Shown here piece by piece: positions 1 to 8,097 of a DNA stretch of 64,000 bases. Both the position numbers and the translations under genes were made by a program. The notes beneath the pieces were generated by a model. The model was not told the origin of the DNA. It was given only the letters and a program-made list of their open reading frames with translations, and searched no databases. Origin of the DNA: Chromobacterium phragmitis. Its GTDB lineage: Bacteria > Pseudomonadota > Gammaproteobacteria > Burkholderiales > Chromobacteriaceae. The DNA lies in assembly GCF_003325475.1 (NCBI RefSeq), contig NZ_CP029495.1, positions 1 to 64,000 on the forward strand. The letters run 5' to 3'. The first letter of the stretch is position 1. Each line of letters opens with the position of its first letter.

Positions 1-1
1 T

Positions 2-130
2 ATACAGGCTCAGGAGAGTGGGGCTAGTTATGGATGTCTGGGTCAATACTCGGCAACATCCACTTGTACTAATGTCTGGTGGAATGGCGGTGGACGTTCA
101 TACACTCGCGCCTGCACTCCGATGCAATAA
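2..130 (+). CDS. Partial ORF, probable shufflon C-terminal cassette of a PilV-type tip adhesin (left edge)
   Basis: An open frame enters from the left edge and ends at TAA 128-130, giving 42 visible residues rich in Gly, Ser, Thr, Trp and Cys, with ASYGCLGQYS, NVWWNGGGRSYT and a CTPMQ end. It has no visible start. It converges on pilV, which is read from the other strand, and a terminator hairpin lies between them. Two convergent C-terminal frames between crossover sites is the known layout of an R64 shufflon segment, so I infer this is the alternative adhesin tip. It could also be the end of an unrelated tail-fibre-like gene. The left crossover site and any rci recombinase would lie outside the window. 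Confidence 0.45.
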   Translation: MQAQESGASYGCLGQYSATSTCTNVWWNGGGRSYTRACTPMQ

Positions 131-140
131 CCTTCGCAAC

Positions 141-168
141 AAAAAAAGCCCTGACGGGCTTTTTTTTG
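141..168. terminator. Bidirectional intrinsic terminator
   Basis: An A-tract, GCCC, a TGAC loop, GGGC and a T-tract form a short GC stem flanked by A7 and T7 runs, so it can terminate in both directions. It sits between the end of the rightward cassette ORF (130) and the end of the leftward pilV frames (331 and 465). Confidence 0.8.
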
Positions 169-330
169 CAATCTGCTGCTGAATAAGAGAGTGCAATTGA
201 ACTAGCGGCATGAAAAATACTACTAGCGACTTTAATACTGCATCTCTGCAGGAATGGGAATATATTATATAAACAGGAGCAGGAATAAATCAGATCGCGC
301 CTTGATAAGTGGAAATGGCAAGTCTACTGA

Positions 331-562
331 TCAGTTGTCAATTTGCAACTTTCCAATAAAACCGAAAAGCTGGACAAAATCATTTGCGCAAAATTTTGTC
401 CCTGCAGAGTAAACTCCAGAAGCATATGGGCCGGATATATATGTGGCATTTGGATGCCATCCATTCAGTGAAACTGCCCATTTTCCTGTCGCAGGAACAG
501 TCCAGCATCCATAGTACCCGTCACTACCGACCCAAACGTGGACGGGGCTGGTGCGAGAACTT
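331..562 (-). pseudogene. Out-of-frame continuation of the pilV C-terminal cassette
   Basis: Downstream of the crossover site the pilV frame stops at 465, but another minus-strand frame stays open to the TGA at 331. It reads like real pilus-tip sequence: SPVHVWVG, GYYGCWTVPATGKW, NATYISGPYASG, AGTKF. One extra base near 560-565 (GGGAAG to GGGAAAG) would join CQSGRWVFNVRE to this frame and give an 80-90-residue cassette, the usual size of shufflon tips. I read it as a frameshifted cassette, possibly phase-variable, degenerate or a sequencing error. Its stop does not overlap any other gene. Confidence 0.5.
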
Positions 563-1670
563 CCCTGACATTGAAAACCCAACGACCGGATTGACAAGAA
601 AGTATCAAGCCAGCGCTTGATCGCGCAATCGCCCCCTCGGGACTGCATCCAGGCTCGTTCTCCGCAACCACCTTGTTGGGGTACAGCGTATTCCCCTGAA
701 CCATGTTGCCTGCGACAACATTCTGAGCGGCTTTGACATCATTCGAGGCGCGGACATCATGCGCCGCAACAACATCCTGCCCTGCTTCCACGTTCTGTCC
801 GGCCGTTACTTTCCCTCCCGCCGCGACATCTCGCCCCGCTGACACATTCATATTGGCGAAAACGGAGGCGCCGGCCTTCACATCTCCTCCCATCGTTATG
901 GTGCCGCTGCCCAGTATGTCCTTGGCGTTCAAGATGTCATGAGCATCCATATTCAGGTTGCCCGTCATGGGTTTGGTGCCGTCGCGACGCAGAAATTCGT
1001 CAAAGTCGGCGCGGATATATCCGCCCCTCATCGCGACGATGCCTCCCGGCGCGCCCGCAACTGGATTGGGAATGGCCTCCACCGCGCCTCCGGGGCTATG
1101 AAAGGTCAGGTTGGCGTTACTGTTCGCATTGCTGGGAGACAAAAATGACGCGCCGCCATTAATGCCAATCGCCTGGACCGCCGCGCCGGTTGCCATGTAG
1201 TCCACCCTATCGCTCGCGCCCGGGAAAGGCATCAGCAAAGGGCGGTCGATATAGGTCAGGGCATTGACGTTGCAGGTAGCCTGGTCCACGCAGGATCCCC
1301 CCCGGCTCAACCTGATCACGTAGTTTCCGCCTGGGATCGGCGGCGTGGCGCCGAAGCCGCTCAAGCCTGCTATGCTGGCGATTTCCGCCGCAGTGGGCGC
1401 CGCCGCATTTTGCACAATGACGCGGCCGCCGGCATCCTTCACTTGCGAAGGACCGCCGAACAGCGCGGAAACGATCTGCGGGTGATATTGCACGACATAG
1501 CTGTTCACGCCCTTGCCCAACTCCGCCAGCGCGCCGCCCACAATCTCTCCGCGCGATACGCGCCACTCGTTGACCTGCCGCACGCCAAAATAGGAAAGCA
1601 CCATCCCGATCATGACCACGGCGATCGCCACGCCTATCAATATTTCGCCTGCCTGCTTTCTTCGCATCAA
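465..1670 (-). CDS. pilV: PilV, type IVB pilus tip adhesin with shufflon N-terminal region
   Basis: Minor pilin/adhesin of R64-type thin pili; it sits at the pilus tip and selects recipient or surface receptors. The 401-residue product starts with a prepilin-like leader (MMRRKQAG followed by EILIGVAIAVVMIG). Around residues 230-330 comes the shufflon-N type repeat region: MTGNLNMDAHDILNAKDI, then many VxAGxDV-like units. The reading frame reaches CQSGRW at the crossover site and then continues only 37 residues to a stop. The start overlaps the PilT-like gene by 4 nt (ATGA). Position +1 is Glu rather than Phe and there is no Glu at +5, unlike major pilins. The C-terminus is probably frameshifted (see 331-562). 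Confidence 0.85.
   Translation of the reverse strand: MMRRKQAGEILIGVAIAVVMIGMVLSYFGVRQVNEWRVSRGEIVGGALAELGKGVNSYVVQYHPQIVSALFGGPSQVKDAGGRVIVQNAAAPTAAEIASIAGLSGFGATPPIPGGNYVIRLSRGGSCVDQATCNVNALTYIDRPLLMPFPGASDRVDYMATGAAVQAIGINGGASFLSPSNANSNANLTFHSPGGAVEAIPNPVAGAPGGIVAMRGGYIRADFDEFLRRDGTKPMTGNLNMDAHDILNAKDILGSGTITMGGDVKAGASVFANMNVSAGRDVAAGGKVTAGQNVEAGQDVVAAHDVRASNDVKAAQNVVAGNMVQGNTLYPNKVVAENEPGCSPEGAIARSSAGLILSCQSGRWVFNVREVLAPAPSTFGSVVTGTMDAGLFLRQENGQFH
579..597 (-). repeat. sfx-like shufflon crossover site
   Basis: The minus strand reads TTGTCAATCCGGTCGTTGG. The R64 sfx consensus, from memory, is GTGCCAATCCGGTNNNTGG; 14 of its 16 defined bases match, including the whole core AATCCGGT. It encodes CQSGRW in the pilV frame, as sfx does in R64 PilV. 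In R64 the Rci tyrosine recombinase inverts segments between such sites. No second copy is visible in the window; the partner should lie to the left of base 1. Confidence 0.75.
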
Positions 1671-2620
1671 ACACCCCTGCTTTGCACGTTTCTGCGGCGC
1701 TGGCTTTCAATCTCGCCGTCCAGCCGCGCGTATTCGCCTCTGGCGATGAACTGGGACAGGTCCTTGCGCTCGCGCAAATCCAGCGACAGCACTTGGGGAA
1801 TGCCGTTATCCAGCCGCTGATGGAACGACATCCGCAACGCGTCCGCGATGAACTCATCAGCCTGAGACTCTCCGCCGGAGCGGGCCAAAGCCGCCAAGCG
1901 CCGCAGGCCGGACGATATATCCCGCGAATGGATGGTGGACAACACCAGATGCCCATCCACGGCGATGCGCAGCAATTCCGCCGCGCTGTGGCCATCCCTC
2001 ACCTCGCCTATCATCAGCATGGAACGGTCCCGCGCGGGGAAAGAGCGCAGGGCCGCGGTGATGGATTCCGCATAACGCCGGTCAAAGTTGAACTCCTGGC
2101 CGGAGGGTGATTCGCCAACATCGATCTGGGTGCAATAACCCTCGCCATGCCAGCCTTCGATCACGATTTCAATCGGGTCTTCCACCGTTTGCGCGAAACC
2201 GCCGAACTTCTCCAGCCTGGACACCACCATCGCATTCATCGTGGTGGTCTTGCCCGAGCCGGTCAGTCCGGAAAACAGCACCAGTCCGCCGCTCTTTCGC
2301 AATTCGTCAGACAGCATCATGTTGGCGTGGCAGTCCAGCAACTTGAGTTCCGCCAGCCTGGGCGCCCGATTCATTACCAGCCGGCAGGCGTAACGGTATT
2401 GCTGAATGCGCTGCACCCGCCAGCGCATGCCCTGCAAGGTGACCGGAAATGCCGTGCGCCGGCCCACCGCCTGCTGTTCGATCAGCACCGCCTCGGTCAT
2501 CTTGGTCAGGAAGCCCTTGAATTGTTCCCCAGGCTTGACCTGGCCAGGAAAAAGCACCGACTGCTGCCAGTCGCGGACATGCAGTTGCACGTCGGTGAAG
2601 ATTTGCTGCTGTTGGCTCAT
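1667..2620 (-). CDS. PilT-like pilus ATPase
   Basis: A 317-residue protein of the PilT/GspE secretion ATPase superfamily. It has the Walker A motif GLTGSGKTTT, an Asp-box-like FAQTVEDPIE, Walker B MLMIGEVRD and a His box DGHLVLSTIHSRD. It is short, lacks the GspE N-terminal domain and Cys4 zinc knuckle, and so resembles retraction ATPases (PilT/PilU) or DotB more than assembly ATPases. I chose the ATG at 2620 (MSQQQQIF) because a purine-rich GGAAGGCGG precedes it. It lies between pilS and pilV, where R64 carries pilT (a lytic transglycosylase) and pilU (prepilin peptidase), both absent here. Its inferred role is pilus retraction or dynamics. Confidence 0.75.
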   Translation of the reverse strand: MSQQQQIFTDVQLHVRDWQQSVLFPGQVKPGEQFKGFLTKMTEAVLIEQQAVGRRTAFPVTLQGMRWRVQRIQQYRYACRLVMNRAPRLAELKLLDCHANMMLSDELRKSGGLVLFSGLTGSGKTTTMNAMVVSRLEKFGGFAQTVEDPIEIVIEGWHGEGYCTQIDVGESPSGQEFNFDRRYAESITAALRSFPARDRSMLMIGEVRDGHSAAELLRIAVDGHLVLSTIHSRDISSGLRRLAALARSGGESQADEFIADALRMSFHQRLDNGIPQVLSLDLRERKDLSQFIARGEYARLDGEIESQRRRNVQSRGV

Positions 2621-2680
2621 GGCCGCCTTCCCAGACAAACACGGCCCGCGTCCGGCCATGCCGGCGCGAGCCAGACTCGC

Positions 2681-3256
2681 TTAGCGCGTGAACTCAAAGA
2701 CAATATCTTGAGAATTGGCGGCGGCGCATGCATTGGCCATGCCAGTAGCGGACAACGGCACGGGAGTGGCAGCCGCCAAGTTCTTCACCACGGTGGAGCC
2801 CACGGTGATTCGCGTGAACATGGTTTGCACATTGGGAATCAGCTTGGAGCACGCTTCAGGGCCATATCCCCGGGAGGTGATAGATATCCCGTCATTGCTT
2901 CCGAACAAGTTCGACAGCGCCCATGCAACCGTGCCGCCAAAGCGATTATTGATGTTGCCGCCAAAGACACGATCCGGCGGCGCCAGCCTCAGATTGATGG
3001 CGGCAGCCGCATTCAACCCGCTCAAATCCGCCCCTGTGCCGGCCACCCGCCCTGCATTGGACACCATTTGCTGGAGATCGCCGGTTTCGGCGTTGACCTT
3101 GATATTGGTCATCACCGTCGGCACCGCCAGAAACGCGATGGCCATGATGAAAGCGATGATCGCCACGGCAACCGAAATTTGCACCAGGTCGAAACCCGCC
3201 TGGCGCTTGAGCGAGCTCCGGACGCCTGTTTTGCGGATGCTTTGCATATGATTCAT
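2681..3256 (-). CDS. pilS: PilS, major type IVB prepilin
   Basis: Major subunit of the thin pilus. The 191-residue product has a leader ending KRQAG, followed by a hydrophobic helix FDLVQISVAVAIIAFIM and a roughly 150-residue head with two Cys residues (EACSKL near the middle and NACAAAN near the end), as in the C-terminal disulfide of type IVB pilins. The start at 3256 has GGAGG four bases upstream; an alternative ATG lies at 3247. Position +5 after the Gly is Gln, not the usual Glu. The gene follows pilR after an AT-rich gap (3257-3328) that may hold its own promoter. The prepilin peptidase is not in the window. Confidence 0.85.
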   Translation of the reverse strand: MNHMQSIRKTGVRSSLKRQAGFDLVQISVAVAIIAFIMAIAFLAVPTVMTNIKVNAETGDLQQMVSNAGRVAGTGADLSGLNAAAAINLRLAPPDRVFGGNINNRFGGTVAWALSNLFGSNDGISITSRGYGPEACSKLIPNVQTMFTRITVGSTVVKNLAAATPVPLSATGMANACAAANSQDIVFEFTR

Positions 3257-3328
3257 ACCCCCTCCAATCAAAATTAAAATGTTAACTATAATGTATACTA
3301 TAACAAACTTTGAATTTGAAATGCAAAG

Positions 3329-4432
3329 CTAAATCGGCCCGCCTGTCATTTGCTGAATCTGGTTGCTGGATTCCAGCGCGGTCAGCAACATGCCCGCCAC
3401 GGTCAACATGATGAAACCGCCGACAATAACGATCAGAATGTTCCGGATCATCGAAGATCGCTCGGCAATCATCTCGGCGATTTCCTCGATGGTGCCCAGA
3501 CCAATCTTACGAATGCCGTCTTCAAAGTTGCTGCGCTCGGCATATTCGGCGATCCGGTCGAAAATCTCTTCGGAAAACAAGCCGGTATCCATCGCTTTCA
3601 GGATGCTGCGATTGTCGGTGAGCGACACGCGTATCCTCGCCAGATGCCAGCGCATCCACGGAGTGGCGCCCTGCTCCAGCAGGCATACCGCGTCAAAGGT
3701 TGCGGTATGCGCCTGGGACATGGCCGCCAGGGATACCAGAAATTCGCTCGCTTTCAGGTCGCGGTAGATGGAATACGGCAGCCTGCGATCCAGGCGGTTG
3801 CGCATCGGCCCCGTCCAGCGCGGCAGAGACCAGAAATACGCGACCAGCAAACAGGCGGGCACGCCGTATATCAGATACCAGAAATCCCTGATCACGTGGG
3901 ACATCCAGTACAGGATGCGTCCGATCAAAGGGAATTTGTCCGGCGGCATGATCTGCTCCATGATGGGCATCATCCCCAGCGCCACCCCCAGTTGCACGCC
4001 CGTCATCAGCATCAGCAGAAATATGGGCAGCGACACCGCCAACTTGATGGCCTTCGCGTTGCGCTCCCGAATTTTCACCACTTTGGCCAGGAAGCGGAGC
4101 GCCGACGGCAAGTCCCCTCTTTCACCGGATCCGATCACCATCAAGTCATCGGCCGGCACCGTGCCCTCCCATGCAGACTTCAAGTTCTTGGAAGCCGCGC
4201 GGTCACGCCACAACGCGAACAAGGGCGCCATGCTGTTGCCACGCTCCCGCGCCAACGCATGCTTCTGCGAGAACAGCTCGTAAGGATTGGCGCCATCCTC
4301 GATCGAGTCGGCCAAATCACTGTAAAATTTGGCGCGCAGCTTCAAGAATTTCCGCTTCGCTCTAGCCAGGCCAGCATATTGTTGCTTGCGGGCCGCCCCC
4401 CCTCTCAGCATTTGCCTGATACCCTCCATCAT
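3329..4432 (-). CDS. pilR: PilR, inner-membrane platform protein (GspF/PilC family)
   Basis: A 367-residue polytopic protein of the GspF/PilC/TadC family that anchors the assembly ATPase and moves pilin subunits at the inner membrane. Hydrophobic segments are visible near residues 130-155 (LAVSLPIFLLMLMTGVQLGVA), 185-205 (FWYLIYGVPACLLVAYFW) and the C-terminus (IRNILIVIVGGFIMLTVAGMLLT). Two cytoplasmic helical repeats with the family pattern surround them. The start overlaps the preceding gene by 4 nt, so the two are probably translationally coupled. Confidence 0.85.
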   Translation of the reverse strand: MMEGIRQMLRGGAARKQQYAGLARAKRKFLKLRAKFYSDLADSIEDGANPYELFSQKHALARERGNSMAPLFALWRDRAASKNLKSAWEGTVPADDLMVIGSGERGDLPSALRFLAKVVKIRERNAKAIKLAVSLPIFLLMLMTGVQLGVALGMMPIMEQIMPPDKFPLIGRILYWMSHVIRDFWYLIYGVPACLLVAYFWSLPRWTGPMRNRLDRRLPYSIYRDLKASEFLVSLAAMSQAHTATFDAVCLLEQGATPWMRWHLARIRVSLTDNRSILKAMDTGLFSEEIFDRIAEYAERSNFEDGIRKIGLGTIEEIAEMIAERSSMIRNILIVIVGGFIMLTVAGMLLTALESSNQIQQMTGGPI

Positions 4433-6321
4433 CGCGCGCCCCCCGCCAGCCGATAGTCCACCGTTCCGGCCTGAATGGCCTGCAGCAGCTTGGCGCTGAT
4501 CCTTTGATCTTGCCGCAGACCCTTCTCAACCAGATCGCCCAGCGTCACCAAACCGATCTCCTTTTGAAACACCCGGCCATCCCATACCTCGCTCAACCAA
4601 ACCTCCCCGGCATAACCCGTCCCGCAGCAGGGCGCCTCCGTGTTCCGCGTGCGGACACGCTCAAAGCTCGCCCCGCGAAAATCATTGACCACTTCGGTCA
4701 ACTCCCTGGCGGCCTGCTCCGCATCCACCGGGTTTGCGCAAATCGGACACAGCGCCGGCACACGTCGGGTATTGACCCCCATGAGCACACGCCCCTTGGC
4801 CCACTCAGGTCGCTCCCCCAGCAGGAACATCAAGGCCGACTCCGCATTGGCCTGACGGCTTGGATACACCGCGATCACCGGAGAGGAAAAGCCGCGCAAA
4901 CAATCCGCATCCGGATTCGCCAGCACCGTCGCCACGCCGGCAATGGCACTCTCCTCGCCATATGCCGCCGGCACTCCGCCGCGCCACGCCTCGGCCAACA
5001 ACGATGCCGTCAAGCGCCACGCCATGCTGCCAGATACGAACACAATGGCCCCCGGCCGCGTCAACTCCGCCAATAGACGGTCTATCGCCACCCGATCCGT
5101 CAAACCAAAAGCGGACAATGGCGCGGCCTTGCCCTTCCGCTCCAGACTCATCGTCGGCTCGCAAAGCCACAGCGCGTCGCCATTGAGCGAATGAACGGCG
5201 CCCAACCTGCCCAACAATTCACGCGCGGCGGCATCATCCGCCACGGCAAGCGGCTCCAGGCCATAGGCAGATTCTTGCAACAACAGCCGCCGCCCCCATC
5301 CCGCCGTTGCGGCATAAACCCGGAAGGCATCGCAAATGTCCACCGCATGCGCCACCTCGCCAGCCTCCACAATCTCCTGCCACAAGAAACGGCGAAGAGC
5401 CCAGGCGTAGACATGAGAAGACAGCGCCACGACTTGAACGGTCAGCCGCTCCGCCTCCGCCTGGTCGCATGCGCGCCGCACCTGATCGGAGGCGTCTCCG
5501 CGCGAAGCGTCCGCCACGATCAGCAGATCCTTCCCCCAATGCTCTCCTCGCATGAAAAAGTAGCCATCTCCCCCCAGCCTATCCTCCATGCGCAAAAAAG
5601 CCGGCAATTCGCCGCGAGCGGAAACTGCAACGGCAGCCAAATCAGAAAACGCCAGATGCAAGGCCGGAACCGGCCAGCTCGCAGCGGCGTGGGCGGCATG
5701 GCTTTCGCCATCCACCAGCCCTAGCGCGTCCAGACACTGAGACATCTGCACAGAGTCCCGCCCCAGCATGCCGCTCTTTATCGCGACGCGAGCCCATTCC
5801 GGCAGCGACTGATGCTCACGCGCCACGTCCCCGGCGACATCTCCGCCCGGCGCCTCCTCTGGAGCGGCAAATGAGATATCCTCGGAATACCCCATATCAA
5901 AAGCCTCGGCAGCGCTTGCGCTCTCGCCCCTCGCCTCCTGCGCCACCCTTTGCAGCAATGCCATCCGTTCAGGAGCGATGCCTCCATTCGAATGAACGCC
6001 GCGAGGCGCCATGCCGCCTTCCGCCCCCCGCATGTCGGCTGCCGGAAACGCATCGCCCCACTCCTGGTCGAAATAACCGGGGGGCATGGATGAAACTGCC
6101 ATCGCCTCCCCAGGCTCAGCATGTGCCCCCTCCCTCCCGCGCTCCCAGGCAGCCGTCAAGCCATCCTCGCCGCTTGCCTCTCGAGCGGGAGCCTCTTGCT
6201 GCCAGTCAAAATCTTCATCCAGGTTTTCATCCAGTTCCCGCAATGGCGGCTCCGACGTCACCTCTTCCTTGGCGAAGCCGAATCGTCCCAGCAAATTTTT
6301 GAAAGCGTCTTCGCTAGCCAT
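4429..6321 (-). CDS. GspE-like pseudo-ATPase lacking Walker A
   Basis: A 630-residue protein. Residues 1-170 are acidic and low in complexity. The C-terminal half has the layout of GspE/PilB ATPases: SAFGLTDRVAIDRLLAEL before the P-loop position, then a four-Cys module (ALCPICANPV near residue 524; CCGTGYAGEVWLSEVWDG near 566) that matches the GspE zinc domain and its GTGYxGR-type motif. However, the P-loop position near residue 427 reads FVSGSMAWRLT instead of GxTGSGKTT, and no Walker B (GExRD) is visible. It should therefore not hydrolyse ATP by the normal mechanism. It sits between the intact PilQ ATPase and PilR, overlapping the latter. I infer a catalytically dead partner or regulator of PilQ. 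It is not a fragment, since the frame is open throughout. Confidence 0.7.
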   Translation of the reverse strand: MASEDAFKNLLGRFGFAKEEVTSEPPLRELDENLDEDFDWQQEAPAREASGEDGLTAAWERGREGAHAEPGEAMAVSSMPPGYFDQEWGDAFPAADMRGAEGGMAPRGVHSNGGIAPERMALLQRVAQEARGESASAAEAFDMGYSEDISFAAPEEAPGGDVAGDVAREHQSLPEWARVAIKSGMLGRDSVQMSQCLDALGLVDGESHAAHAAASWPVPALHLAFSDLAAVAVSARGELPAFLRMEDRLGGDGYFFMRGEHWGKDLLIVADASRGDASDQVRRACDQAEAERLTVQVVALSSHVYAWALRRFLWQEIVEAGEVAHAVDICDAFRVYAATAGWGRRLLLQESAYGLEPLAVADDAAARELLGRLGAVHSLNGDALWLCEPTMSLERKGKAAPLSAFGLTDRVAIDRLLAELTRPGAIVFVSGSMAWRLTASLLAEAWRGGVPAAYGEESAIAGVATVLANPDADCLRGFSSPVIAVYPSRQANAESALMFLLGERPEWAKGRVLMGVNTRRVPALCPICANPVDAEQAARELTEVVNDFRGASFERVRTRNTEAPCCGTGYAGEVWLSEVWDGRVFQKEIGLVTLGDLVEKGLRQDQRISAKLLQAIQAGTVDYRLAGGAR

Positions 6322-6333
6322 TTCTACCTCTGT

Positions 6334-8070
6334 TTAATTGGCCGGATTGAATGGGTGATATTTCTTCAATTTGCGGAACGCCGACTCCACATCACGCGGA
6401 TCAAGCAAACCCAGCGACATCTTGTAAATAGCATGCTCCATCGCCGTCTTTCCAAACATGCCGGCATCGTAAAGCTTTCCATTGCTCAGGGAGCGCCAAT
6501 ACCTTTCCGCCTCCCAGAAACGTCCTTCACGAATCATGGGCAACATTTCTTCAGTCACTTCGCACACCTCGGCGACAACCGTTTGCCCCACGGTTCCCAG
6601 ATGGCGACAATGCGGACATCCTTCGCCTTCCGCTCTGATTTTCTCTATATCCAAACCCATGGAGGCGATAGTCATCAACAACTCCTCATCCAACACCTCC
6701 ATTCCCGGCCGACAGCATTCCGGACACAACACTGGCACCAGCTTCTGATAGACCAATGCCACCAAAAAATCGGGAGAAGCCATGGCATGCAACGGCATGC
6801 CTATCTCGTCACCCGACAAACGTGGAATAATTCCAAAACAACTAGAAGCGTGAACAGTGGACAGCACCTGATGGCCCGTCTCCGTCATGGACTTGGCAAA
6901 GGCGCCCGTCTCTCTGTCACGCACTTCGCCGCTCATGATTTTGTCCGGATCCCCACGCAACACAACCTTGGCAGCCGCGCCAAAAGGCGTTTCGCCACTC
7001 TCTTTCTTTCCATCCTCAGCCTTCCGCTGAATAGGAATTTGGGTAACGTGAGGCTGAATATATTCAACTGGATCTTCTATTGAGTAGAATTTCTTGCCCG
7101 AATCCCGCTCATAGGTCATCAAAGTTCTTAAACTGGTTGTCTTGCCGGAACCCGTTTCACCGGCTATAACCAGCAAACCCGGAGAGCGGTGAACACCGTC
7201 TTCCAAAATTTCTATATGATCCTCGGCATACCCCAGCTGAGAAAGGCTCATGATATCGCTTTCCACGGCCTCATTCAGCAGGATCCGCAGTATGACATCC
7301 ACCCCTCTATTTTCTTTTATGCTTTGAAATCGGAGCTGATAATCCCTGCCCTTGACAGAAATGGGAATAGAACAACTTTGATGCTTGTGCGGATCAAAGT
7401 GACCGTGACTTCGGCTGCTGGAGTCAGCCCGGGAGTTAAATGCTGTCGAAACCGCATCCATCATGGCATTAAAATCCCGTGACAATCTGTCCCGAGCATC
7501 TGCCTCTCTCAGCTTGCTATGTATCCGAAATTTGACCACCACTTGATTTTTATCGCGAAATTCAAAATGTACATCAGACGCCTTTAGCTCGATCGCCTTC
7601 TCAACAATCAAATCAAAGTTTCTGTAACCGCCCGTTTTAGGATCTCCGTCACGGGAGCTTGCTTCTGTGCTGTGCTGTTGCAACTGGGAGTGAATCAGGA
7701 GTATTTCCTCCATCGTCCCGACAAACACCCCCAAACAATTTAGTTTAGCCCTCGCATGCACGCCAGAGTCAAAGCGTTGCAAAAGGTCCGTCGCCTTCAA
7801 TTGGCGATACGCGATATCTTCCAACAGTAAAATATACTGCCTGGCTTTTGCAGACCCCAGCACCATGGAGTTGTTTTCATAGCCAGACAACGACAGATCG
7901 CTTTCTTGCTTCCAACCATAGTGACGAATGGTCTCCGACTTCAAAGAAGCAACTCGCCTGACTGGCAAACCACCCTTGATGCCCGCGGAGCGTTCTCGCG
8001 CGCTCTGCATGACATGCGAGGGGGGAGCCGTACCCGTGCCTGAAAATTTAGCCAGCCATTTATTAAACAT
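6334..8070 (-). CDS. pilQ: PilQ, type IVB pilus assembly ATPase
   Basis: A GspE/PilB-superfamily ATPase powering thin-pilus assembly (R64 PilQ; unrelated to the secretin that carries the same name in Pseudomonas). The 578-residue product has an N2-like domain with the family motif KASDVHFEF (near 163-171), Walker A GETGSGKTT (near 304-312), an Asp box FYSIEDPVEY, Walker B KIMSGEVRD, a His box TGHQVLSTVHAS and a zinc knuckle made of CPEC and CPHC. A SPQ-like stretch after the Asp box is expanded (EDGKKESGETP). All catalytic motifs are present, in contrast to the next gene downstream. Confidence 0.85.
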   Translation of the reverse strand: MFNKWLAKFSGTGTAPPSHVMQSARERSAGIKGGLPVRRVASLKSETIRHYGWKQESDLSLSGYENNSMVLGSAKARQYILLLEDIAYRQLKATDLLQRFDSGVHARAKLNCLGVFVGTMEEILLIHSQLQQHSTEASSRDGDPKTGGYRNFDLIVEKAIELKASDVHFEFRDKNQVVVKFRIHSKLREADARDRLSRDFNAMMDAVSTAFNSRADSSSRSHGHFDPHKHQSCSIPISVKGRDYQLRFQSIKENRGVDVILRILLNEAVESDIMSLSQLGYAEDHIEILEDGVHRSPGLLVIAGETGSGKTTSLRTLMTYERDSGKKFYSIEDPVEYIQPHVTQIPIQRKAEDGKKESGETPFGAAAKVVLRGDPDKIMSGEVRDRETGAFAKSMTETGHQVLSTVHASSCFGIIPRLSGDEIGMPLHAMASPDFLVALVYQKLVPVLCPECCRPGMEVLDEELLMTIASMGLDIEKIRAEGEGCPHCRHLGTVGQTVVAEVCEVTEEMLPMIREGRFWEAERYWRSLSNGKLYDAGMFGKTAMEHAIYKMSLGLLDPRDVESAFRKLKKYHPFNPAN

Positions 8071-8097
8071 GGTCAGATGACCCTCATACCCACCTAG

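Noticed and set aside
2147..3277. Long rightward frame (376 codons) opposite the PilT-like and pilS genes
   Set aside because: It is antisense to two genes with clear family motifs, has no SD sequence and shows His/Arg/Gln-rich shadow composition.
3350..4456. Rightward 368-codon frame opposite pilR
   Set aside because: Antisense shadow of a recognised GspF-family gene; no family-like motifs.
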